Of a DNA stretch of 64,000 bases, positions 26,101-38,100 are shown piece after piece. The stretch comes from Enoplolaimus lenunculus (lineage: Eukaryota; Nematoda; Enoplea; Enoplida; Thoracostomopsidae): NCBI GenBank assembly GCA_030248215.1, contig JASANG010002660.1, positions 1 to 64,000 on the forward strand, read 5' to 3'. The notes under the pieces were generated by a model, which saw only the letters and a list, made by a program, of their open reading frames with translations, did not search any database and was not told the DNA's origin. Numbering within the stretch: the first letter of the stretch is position 1; every line of letters starts with the position of its first letter. Position numbers and translations under genes: made by a program.

Positions 26101-29100
26101 TGATACGGAGGTGACTCAAGGATGACTGGTATTACGGCGGAACACATGAAGGCAAGAGGAACGATAGAACTGAGGTACTTACATGAATTGAAAACAAAAT
26201 TTTAGATGGCGGTGAAATGCCGGAGGATTGGAAAAATTATACGTTTTTCATAGATTAAGAGAACGTGTTTGATAGAGCCTCAAGAAAGGTGATCCAATGG
26301 GCGCTGAGAAAAAGATGTGAATGAGTGGTTTGTGGGAGCGGTGATGAAGTTGTATGAAGTAGTGAGAACGAGAGTGAAGGTCGGAGGAAAGTTGTCAAGT
26401 GCGTTTGATGCGAAGGTTGGAGTTCACCAAAGACCTGAGTTGTCTCCGTTTCTGTTTGTGGTGATGATGGATGTAGTGCGTGTACATGTAATGAATAGAT
26501 CGTTGTAAAAACAACTGAAAGTGAACATGAGTAAAACGAAGATGATGGTGCGCGCCGAAGTTGGCTAGAGAGGTTAGTAAGACAGAAAATGGGTGCACAA
26601 GTTATGTAGCTGAGTCAAAGGCGCACTTTGAAGGGTAGTAGCGACGTTTGTGTGTAAGAGGTGTGCAAATGGTGTGGTGGAAACTGAAGCGGATGCAGGT
26701 ATGAGAGATGTTGTCCAGAGAGTACAAGGTTTTGTGTATCTGGGGGACAGATTGAATGCTGGAGCAGGCTGTCTGAATATGGTAACGGCGAGGATAAGGG
26801 TTGGCTGGATCAAGTTTCGGGAATTGAGCAGGGTGCTGTATGGTAAGAGGTGGTCTCTGAGAATGAAAGGGAGAATGTACAGAGCATTTGTGTGCGATCA
26901 GCGATGGTGTATGAAGGTGAGACACGGGTGATATAAAGGGAGAAAGAGGGTATCTTGCGCAGAGCAGAAAAGGCAATGGTGAGGATGATGTGTGGAGCAA
27001 ACCTGAGGAACAGAAATCGTAGCGCTGACCTGATGCACATGGCAGAGATGAAGGAGGACGTTGCGACGGTGGTGAAGAGGTCAAGGCTTCAGTAGTATAG
27101 ACATGTGATGAGAGATGAGGAATGCGGAATTTGGCGGGCGCTAGAGGTTGAGGTCAACGGTGATACGCGACAAGGGAAACCGATGGCAGGATGCAGGGGA
27201 TGCAGGGAGCAAGTTGAATAGAGATTGTGCGAAGGCGGGATTGGAGAGAGAGGATGCTATCCACTGTGGGGTCTGGAGGAGTGGAGTTTACGGGTGAGAG
27301 TTGATTGCTGTGTGGCGAAACCCAACGCCTGACATCTAGAAAAAAGCGTCTAAATCGATGATGATAATAACGATGATGCCACCGATTTGTACAGTAGTCA
27401 GGGATAACGTATGTAGAATCAATCTTAAAATTCTACCGATGGCAGCCAGTTAAATGTATTATGAACGCCGAATCAACCAAACAGGCGACGCAAACGATAC
27501 ATAAAAGTATCTGCTTGCGATAACTTTAATTTACAATCGCAAAGGCAACTGCATTTCAAAATAATTATAAGATAAAATTGGTCAACGATTTAAAACAATT
27601 ATTTTGGACTGCTTACAATATTTCCATTTAAAACCTCTCCAACTCATATTAATAGTAAATTTCAATAAGCAAACACGATCATTAACTTACCTTCGAGGAC
27701 GGATTGAATGCCTTGCAGTGTTGCCATCGACAATGCTACAAGTCGATGGAATTTCAACCTTTCATCAGCGGATGTTTCTTCAACTCTGCGTGCTACTTCC
27801 ATCTCATGCTGTTCCCGTTGGCTGGCGAGCACCTTAGCGCACAACAATTAAGTAAACACAGGTTCATGCAAACGATTTATAAAACAAGGAAGGTAAAATT
27901 GTCAACATGTGAAACTATACTATTTTCGCAAACCATACAAACCATATAATTGTAAAATGTTTTCGTTGATATCCATATAAAGCTTCCACATCAAGGGTCT
28001 ATCAGGAATAGCCGAACATTTTTATGTGAATACAAACATTTACAGTAAGTCTAATGCACTTTGAAAAAACCTATATGCAAGGTAACAAAAGAAACCAACG
28101 AGAGTCAATGTTCTAAAAATTGTAGCTCCATAAACACATTCACTCACTTCTTCTAAATGTTCCGCATGAGCAGCTGTAGTTCGACGCAACTGCGCCCTCA
28201 AATCATCTTCCCATTCGTCGCGTTTGGAAGCCAACTAAAATAGAAATAATTTTTCAAATAACTTTGACACTGCGTTCGAAGTACTTTAGGCTAACGCTGT
28301 TGCAAATTCCCTAAAACAGGTGCTTTTCTCGCAGCTTCCGACTGTTACATTAACCGAAAATCATTGAATACCTTTTTAATACTAACGTTCTGTTCAGCAG
28401 CACACTAGCAACTATTAAATGGCACGCTCCGCAATATGATAGAAGTCAGTAACTATTCACGCAACAGTCCAAAATTAGCAAGCGACAACTGAAATCATGC
28501 CTCTGCTTCATTTATGTAATTAGATCTAAGTTTCCGGTGACACAAAGTAAATGAAAAATAACGTGACCAAACCGGCTAAAAATCCCAACCAATGTCCCGC
28601 CCCAAAAAACGGCAACGAACCAAAGAGAAGATAGTTAAACAAACTAGCCTTCCGAATATATTCGATATCCAGGCCACGAACTGCATTATTCAGTTCCTTT
28701 GCTAACTTCTCATCAAATTCACGCCTATCTTCAGCTTTTTGACGATCAACAGCTTGTGCGATGTGTTGTTCTTCCCGCAACTGTTGCTCGTGCAACTGAT
28801 TCCTGCAATGGAATTCCATATCCGGTTAAAATTCTGGAAATTTTTTGTACTCATTTCGATTCCGACCACGTGTGATTTTGGTGTCTGAATTCCCACATTT
28901 TCCACTAATTGCGTTATCTCTACCAGTCGTAGTGGGACTACATTTATTGAGCGAAGCTCAAACACACGTAAACAATTAAGGTAATACGCAAATTAGAAAT
29001 TAGCTAACTTTTTATTTGTCGGTTTTGGAGGTTTGTAATTAATTTACTCAGATTCCTCGCACCAAAAACCTTCAGTAAACCCCAATAATTATTGAAATAA

Positions 29101-32100
29101 TTTAAAAAGTACTAGTTTTGTCGTGTCAATTAAGCTAATATGCAAATTTGCTATTAGCTAACTATTCAATTATCGGTTTTGGAGGTTTGTACGCAATTTA
29201 TTCAGATTCCTTGCACCCATAAACCTTCAGTAAACCCTAATAATTATTGAAATAATTTAAAAAGTCCAGGTTTTGTCTTGTCAATTATGCTAATATGCAA
29301 ATTAGCTATTATCTAAGTATTCAATTATCGGTTTAGAGGTTTGTATACAATTTATTCAAGTTCCTCGAACCTAAAAACCCTTTAGTGCTTAAATTATATT
29401 GCTTTTAACCTTAATAATTAGTGAAATATTGTAAAAAGTCCTAATTTAGGCTTATAAACTATGCTAATATGCAAAGTATCTATTAGATAACTGCTCAATA
29501 ATCGGTTATGGAGGTTTGTAAACAGTCTATACAGATTTCTCGCACCCAAAAACCCTTTAATGCTAAAATTAGATTGCTTCTAACTGTAATAATTAGTGAG
29601 ATATTGCAGAAAGTCCTAATGTAGGCTTAATTAATTATGCAAACTAGCGTCTAGCTAAATAAGAGCTTAAAATTTTTAAACACCAATGCGAGGTTAACAC
29701 CCCAGGATAATTGGCTTTCAAACAAAAAAAGTTTATCAAAATCGGTTCAGCCGTTCCTGAGATTTTTTTCGGACGGACAGATATCCACCTTTTGACCCCC
29801 AAGTACAAAACATAAAACGCTTCGCTCCAATAAAAACGAGCGAAAATTAATTTTATGGATAAAAACGAGTTAACCGAAGTTGAATACTCACTATGTCTTA
29901 TGGCACCGTTGAAGTGAAGTACGTTTGCGAACTGATAGTAATTTAATTATTTATATATATTTTTTGAATAATACAATATGTAAGATAAAAAATGACAGTC
30001 TAAGCAAGTCAAAATAATCTTCAAACTTTATCCCCCACCTGATTTGATCAACACGAAGATGAGCATGAGCAATTAATGCGTTTAATTCTTCAGTAGTCAA
30101 CTTTTTAGCTAAAACACAACAAAGACACAGCACTAACAAATGATCGACGTATAATTATTTTCACGATTTGTGTAGTTAGGGTCCAGTACTGATTCAAATA
30201 ACGCTTTAGCTAAGATAGGTAATTGGATCAGAAATAGTTGGATGGATCTATTCGTAACCCTGCTTCATCTGCGGAGAACCATCTGAATACCACATGCCTG
30301 TTAAACACGAATTACTTGTAAAAGCCCCACGTAGGTGAGAATATCACATGGTACGACAGTTTAAAATCGTAACCGAATGTATTTATGTGTTTATTTACAT
30401 TTTTCACTAATATCGATGTTAGGCAATATCGACCGTAGCTCTTTCGTAAACTGTTCGCGACCTCTTGCCACCAGTTCTTTAAATTCCGTCATAACTCTGC
30501 CTTCTGTCAAAGCTGATGATACCTATAATTTAACGAAAATTGGCAATTTTGACAAAGCGAAATTCTGAAATACCTAACATCTGTTATCTTTTTTGATACT
30601 TATCATAAATAATATGTACCATTGCAATGAAGTACAGAGCACTGATGATTACAACAGAAATATAAATATGTATTGTGAGTGAAGGTGATACCAGGGGTTA
30701 TCTAGTGCTGAAAACTTGCTACCGGCGTGGAAGTTGGTTGCGACCGGCAGGGTGTCACCGAAAGTTCGAAGTCGGCAAAACTTTGCGGTTCGGATTCGGA
30801 AGTGAAAAAGCCGAATCCAACAATGTGTGGAATATATTTTTCATTTCCAAACAAAATTTTTTAATAACCTGTTATAAAAGTCAGTATATTTTGTTACAGG
30901 TCACAAATCTCAAAAATAAGGTTGGGCCTGATGTAATTGCGTTTGTAAAAGCGTAGAATTAGTTTTACAGGTCGAAAATCAATGTTCGAACTTTATTATT
31001 TGCTATTCTGAAACAAAATATTGATATATCGAAAATTAGCAAAATGCAAGATTCGGATTCGGCAAGTGAGCAATGGATTCGGATTCGGTCAAAGTGCCAC
31101 CCTGGCGACCGAATACCGATAATGCTGCAACCGTATAATTTAATATCCAGCTATAGTTGGAGCCGGATAATTAATTGAAATCTAATACTGAACGGCATTC
31201 AAATCAGAACGTACGTAACTAACAACTCTTCCATCTGTGGCCTAATGCATCCAAAGTAATTACATGACAATGCTTAACATCCCACGTTGATGCAATTTTA
31301 AACACTTTAGCACCGACCCTATTCCAGTGTTGTATATTTCTGTAGTGTTGTTGTGTTCAGTTGCAACATTTGTTTGGCCCACGTTACTATAAAGGGCATT
31401 AAGTTTTCCCGAGGTACTATACAATAGAGGCGACTTAGGATTAAGGCTATTATTTTCGCTTAGGCTTCAAAAATTAGTTTATATGACTGAAAAATGTGTA
31501 AATGTAAAAGTCAGTCATTTCCATGGTGGTTTGCATAAATACAAAATGATGGTTTCAATTCTTTGAAGTTTTTAAAACAAATCCGACAAGTTGGAACACC
31601 GGAGCCGGATGTCCATTTTTTGCCGGATCCGGATATCCCGTCATACCCTGGTTGGGCCACACTCGCCCGAAACCCCCTCAAACTCGATTTACCATCCAAT
31701 TAAAGAGTCCCCTCGAGATTTTCCAAATACCGGTTGAGTATTTTTAACATTAAAAATTTCACTTTTTTGGACGTCGAACATATTTTGTATAATTGTTCAG
31801 TTATAATGTAGATAAAAGTGTAAAGTATGTTTACATGACATGTTTGGAGCCTAGAGAGAGCATATCAGTATTGACACTGTCACTGATTACAAGTTTTGTT
31901 CAGAATGGTATTACCTCGATTCAGATAATTTTTATGACCTTTTTCAGTTTTTAAGTAACCTCGTAGTTCGGCCAAAAATACTCTCAGATGAACAAACGTT
32001 TTACCTTCTGCTTTGCATCATCTATCTTGTATGTCACATCCTTAATTTTCTCCATCGCTGATAAAAGTACTTCATTTTCCGAAGTATTCTTTGAGCCTAA

Positions 32101-35100
32101 ACATTGCAAAGGTAAATATATCAAAGTAATTTGTTTGGTCAATATCGAAAAGAAACACAATAAAAATTAAATGACAAATCAAATAAAATACGTAACATTA
32201 AATAGCATGAATGAAAGTTAGAACTGGCAAACTGAGTCATATTAAAACAAAAAATTTCTTCACAGATTTTATTGAAAAAAGAATTCGATTACAACTTACT
32301 TCGTCCCTCACAACAATTTCTCCAAGGTTTTTGAGTAAATTTTTTGCTTCTGATTGTTTTGAGATGTCTTGAATGAAAGTTAGAACTGGTAATCTGAGTC
32401 ATATTAAAACAAAGCATTTCTTATAGATTTTATTAAAAAAGAATTGGATTACAACTTACTTCGTCCCTCATTAACAATTTCTCTAAGCTTTTTGAGTAAA
32501 GTTTCAGCTTCTGATCGTTTTGAGGTGTCTTCTTTGATGGCGTACTGCATAGAATCATATGCTTTCGACACCGATTGCCACAGGGGGTCTTTCTTGTCAG
32601 ACTGAAATCTACTCAATGATTGTTTGTCACTCAATACAGATAATTTCTACATGATTGTTATGAACGGCGCTTTCGAGTAAACATTATTGATTGCAAAAAA
32701 TGATTACAAAAAAGTTTGAGCCTTTCTACACTGCGCCCAAAGCAGTACTATATGGCCTGACACGTTGTACTCATCCCTTATATTTATAACAATAAATAGT
32801 GGTAAAGTTCGACTGAAAAAATTTTGCTCTGAAATGGATACATATACTTCGCAATACATCCAGGGCTAAATATCAATCACTGATCATTGTAAAAATAGGA
32901 TGCAATTATACACCAGTCTTAGTGGAACTACATGTGTTCAGCGAAGCTCTGACATATATTTACCTTTTTAATCAGTCTGGTTAAACTTTCCAAGCTTAAA
33001 AGCTCAAACACATCTTAGACCAACTTACTTTTCGATTAAGCTAATACGCAAAATTATTAGCTAATAATTCACAGGTCCGTCTTGGACGATTGTAAAATAT
33101 TTATTCAGACTGCTCCCACCCAAAAACCATCCAGTACCCAAATTAGATTTCTTGTAACCCCAATAATCAGTGAAATAATTTAAAGTCTTAATTTAGGCTT
33201 AACTAATTAAGCTAATAGGTAGATTAATTGGCTATTAGTTAACTATTCGAATTATCGATATTGGAGGTTTGTAAACAATTACTGAAATTAGATTGCTTGT
33301 AACCTAATAATCAGTGACATAATTTAATAATTTAGGTTTAAAAAGTTAAGCTAATAATGTAAAGTTGCTATCAGCCAGATATTAAATTATCGGTTTTGGA
33401 AATTTATAAACAGTTTACTCAGATTACTCGCACACATAAACCCTTAAGTAGTGAAGTTAGAAACCTTACTAATTAGTGAAAAATGTAAAAAGCCGTAATT
33501 TAGGCTTAACCAATCATGCAAATTACCATGTAGCTAATAAACAGCCAGTTTAACGTTTTAAAACACGCCCTAACGCGGGGTTAACAGCACAAGATAACCA
33601 GTCGTAGTGGGACTACATTTATTGAGCGAAGCTCGAACACACGTAAGCAATTAAGGTAACATTTAAATTAGTTATTAACTAACTATTTATTTATCGGTTT
33701 TGGAGGTTGTAAGCAATTTACTCAGATTCCTCGCACGCAAAAACCTATTATTGCTGAAACTAGATTGCTTGTAACCCTAATAACTTGTGAAATATTGTAA
33801 AAATGCCTAATTTAGGCTTATCAATTATAACTTATATGCAAATTATCTATTAGCTAACTACTCAATTATCGATTTTAGAGGTGTTAACAATTTATTCAGA
33901 TTCATCGCACCCAAAAACTTTTCAGCCGCCCAAATAATTATTGGAATAACTTAAAAAGTCCTAATTTTGTCTTGTCAATTGAGCGAATATGCAAATTATC
34001 TATTAGCTAACTACTCAATTATCGGTTTTGGAGGTTTGTAATAAATAGTCTATTCATAATTTGCGAAATAATGTAAAAAGTCCTAATTTAGGCTTAACAA
34101 TTATGCAAATTAGCCTGTAGCTAATAAACGGCTTAAGATTTTAAAACCCCAATGCGAGGTTAACACCCATGGATAATTGGCTTTCAAACAAAAAAAGTTT
34201 ATCAAAATCGTTCCAGCCGTTCCTGAGATTCTTTTCGGACGGACAGACGGACAGACAGACGGACGAACAGCCACCTTTCGACCCCAGAGTACAAAACTTA
34301 AAACGCTTCGCGAAACTCCGAGCTTCGCTCAATAACCTTCCAAACAAATATTTTTATTAAAATACATTCTGCTGTTCCCGAGAAACTCGTCGGACAGACA
34401 TCAACCTTTCGATCCCGGAGTACAAAACATAAACGCACGCGCAACTTTACTCAAAAACTTTTAGTAGCCAGGTTACCTCTGGGTCGTCAACCGCTTGTCG
34501 GAGCAATTTAGTATGATACGTAATCGCAGTTACGGCTGATTCCGCAGCAGCTAAAGCTAAGGCTAATTGGCGTTCAACATTTGCTACAGCGTCGTTCAGC
34601 CGTTTTTCAAGAGCTAAAATGACAAAACTGCCAATAAAATATAATACATCAATGATTTTGTTTCAGCCCTAAACACGTTGCTACCTAGCTTGCGGATATA
34701 TGCTAAATGTAGTTCCAATTTTATGTTACCAGAAGGCAAAAGTTAGTTTGTTCGGCAAATTTGTAAAGTAACAGTATAGATGTCATGTCAAAAATTCACA
34801 GAAGACTTGAATGCACTACTGAAACCCTATTCACATGTACAAGTTTTTGCTGCGAAAACTCGCAGTTATAATTTGCACGAAGTTCTTGCAACTGCAAGTA
34901 TTTGCAAGAAAACATCATTCTCATTATGCATTTTGACATGAATTTTTGTGAATAATTTGCACACTATTACAATGAATATCAAGCACACGCTATAAATAGC
35001 TGTTCAGACAATGATCAAGTTTCACCTGCATAAAACATTCACGCGTTAAAAAGGCCCTACTCTAAATTTCTCGACTTGAAAACGCTTTCATACAAATACA

Positions 35101-38100
35101 ATTTCTGTTCAGTGAGTAAAAATGGAAAACAAGCCACGTCACAATCGCAGTGGACAGCAAAATATCAAACGACTTTGATATTTAAATAAATTACTCAACA
35201 ACATGTCGTCTGGAGGGCCAATCAAAATGCTTGTGCAAGAAATTCAAGCGACTTGCAACTACGTTCACAAATGCGAATAAAGTTTAGTAGCCTGAATTCC
35301 TGTGAATAATTTGCAGCTGAAGAAGTTCAAAGCTGTTTTGTGACCAAACCGGTCCATGCCAGTTGCATATGCAACTTTTTGCTACAAAAACTTGCACGTA
35401 TGAATAGGGCTTTACCTGCATTTTTCCTCTTTGTTTCGTGCATATCTGTTTTTACTGCACGAGCACGTTCGGCTTCCGTTACTATTGGGACATCTGATAT
35501 TGTTGTACTGATTAAAGGTGTTGCTGAAACCATCAAACACGCTAAGAATGAACAAAAGACCATATATCTGTACCCCGTCATTGTCATAAGCTGTTATACA
35601 TCAGAAACGAACTTTTCAATGAAACAACTGAATAAATGTGTACAGACTTTCAACAATACTACAGATAATTTTAACTCAAAGAACGCTACAACAGTATTGC
35701 ATTAAAAATTTACCGCAACACCAGTAACACACCTGAAATGGTTACATCTTCATCTTTCTTTTTCTTTGGAAGCAAGGAAGGCAGGGGCTCTTGGTGTGAC
35801 TTCTAAAAAAGTGCGTGCGTATTATGTATATTTTACTAAATTTAGTAATAATTTCTGAATTGTTTTAAAACGTATTAACTTCTCAAATATAGCAAATTAC
35901 AATTACAGCCAGGGTGCAAAGCGGAACTGGATTATATCGGAATCGGAACAACAAATTTATACCGCAATTGGAATCTGAACTACAAATTTTGTGACTATAC
36001 TAATAATTATATATTAACAAATATAATAATGATTTAGGGTGTCTGTTGCCTGGCAACAATTTGCTAAAACGTCGCATGAACAAATCGGCGATGATTTTTT
36101 AGTTCTGTAAAGCTAATCTACAATAAATTATTAATTGACAATTTACTCACCGAAATAAATTTAACAGATAAGTTATATATACATAAGTTTTATGCAAAAT
36201 ATCACAACTGCAAGTATTGAAATTTCAAAATTCCGATTACGATTGATCGTGCATTACACAGTTTGAAACAGGTCTACTGAGCAGTTTGTAAGTTACGTAT
36301 TTATTAACACACAAAATCTAACAATCTTGTTTCCAGGTAGATACTCAAACTTATCAGTTTGTTCATAGCACAGACTTCGCAAGACAAAGGTCCGATAACT
36401 GAATAGTTAGCTAATAGTTAATTTACATATTAGCTTAATTAGTTAAGCCTAAATTACTTCGCTCAATACATGTAGTTCCACACGACTGGTTGATATTACG
36501 AACTGAGAATCTTAAATTCATAAATACATAACTTGTTTCACGTCCACAGATTAGGCATGTGCAGGAAAGGACGGTCCCGGTCAAAAAAGCGAGACCGAGA
36601 CCCAACCTAACGAGACCGAGACTTTTGGTCTCGGTCAATTTTTAACCAAACCGAAAATATTAATAAATTTTTTAACAGAACTTTTGAATAGTTTTATCTG
36701 CTTTGAATTGCCGTTTCATATAATTCAACTAATAAATCACCGCCAATATTTATTTTTTACTGTATTTTTCACTTGGCTATTGTCGCCATACCCTTCGAAC
36801 AGGATCGGGAAAATTTACACTATCTCAAAACACCCTCTATACAATCTCTAATTCAGAGCTATAGTGTTGTTTTTGCTCACGGGCAACCCGAATAGGCTGG
36901 AAAATTTTTTAACATAGCATGTCGTTATAAACGCTGACGATCCATGACCCATAATTTTTTAAACAATATATTAAACGTTTTAAACGCAAAAATGCAACTA
37001 TTTGTGCTTTGTCACAATAAAATCAAAGTGTTTTGGGTTTCCTTTCAAAAATAGAGCTTTGGGTAACCGAAGATGTTATTCTGGTTCTCAAATCGCTATA
37101 TAACCAGGCAGTGCTCCCCAATCGTTCGCTGTCTGTGTTGGTAGACGAAATGTGCATGTACTTCCGGGCCAAAGCTGTGGCCTAAGGGAAATTTTTGTGA
37201 TTGCTTATCGCTTTTTCACCTCTTTGGTCTCGGTTTGCAAACCACCGATACTGACAAAACCGAGACCGAGACCCGCCAAATCCCGAGACCTGCCGAGACC
37301 AAGACCGCCCATCCCTGGATAAGTGCCTATTAATCACGCCTTACACCCGTGAGACTGTGGTGGGAATCGAATATTACCTTGAAATTACATCTCATATGAA
37401 ATTGAAAATATTCATGTGAGTAAGGGTAAAGCAAAACTTTTCAACGTTTCTTACATAGTTAAATAGAGTGAAACGTAGTCCTACATCATACAACGCGTAT
37501 GCTTGCGCTTGAAGTTATATACTTGCTACTAATAAAAAAATTAATATTTTCGATATTTTTTCCAAACAATAAAGTGAGTGCCAGAACTAAAATCGCCATT
37601 CCGGTTCCAACAAAAAATTGAATTCAAATCCAATTTCCGATTAAGACAAAGTTTCATTCCGGTTGCAACCCTGATATGTATTATAATTGTTGTTACAGAA
37701 TAAATACAATTATCGTCACTTTTCAAGATTTTCGGCATCGGCAGAGCAAAAAATTGCCGATTCTTTGCCAATACTTTTCGGACATACCAGTCAGTTGGAA
37801 TGCTATCAATTTCATTTCTGGGTGCATATCGGCATCGGTATCGACATCGGCAGATTTTCAAAAGAGAAATCGGCGCAAAAAATTTTGTATCGGCACATCT
37901 TGAACACAGATGCAACTGGAATACGTATCTCAACCAGGGTGCGATAGGATACTAATTTACCGAATACCGGAATTGCATATTAACCGGACAGAGCATGTAA
38001 ATATGATCACTGTTGAAAGCAATTTAGTCGCATAAAAGTATGTTTATTCGGTCTCGGCACCCTCTTGACCCTGTTTCCTTTAGCGGGGCACAGGTCGACT

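Noticed and set aside
26602-27084. 160-codon minus frame
   Set aside because: It is the antisense of LINE copy B, whose plus-strand motifs are clear.
28921-34450. CRISPR-like array
   Set aside because: The regular units are 165-base satellite repeats in a eukaryotic mobile element, without short direct repeats and unique spacers.
35340-35705. 121-codon plus frame with a hydrophobic start
   Set aside because: It lies in an IMMT intron, has no family resemblance, and its second half is low-complexity.
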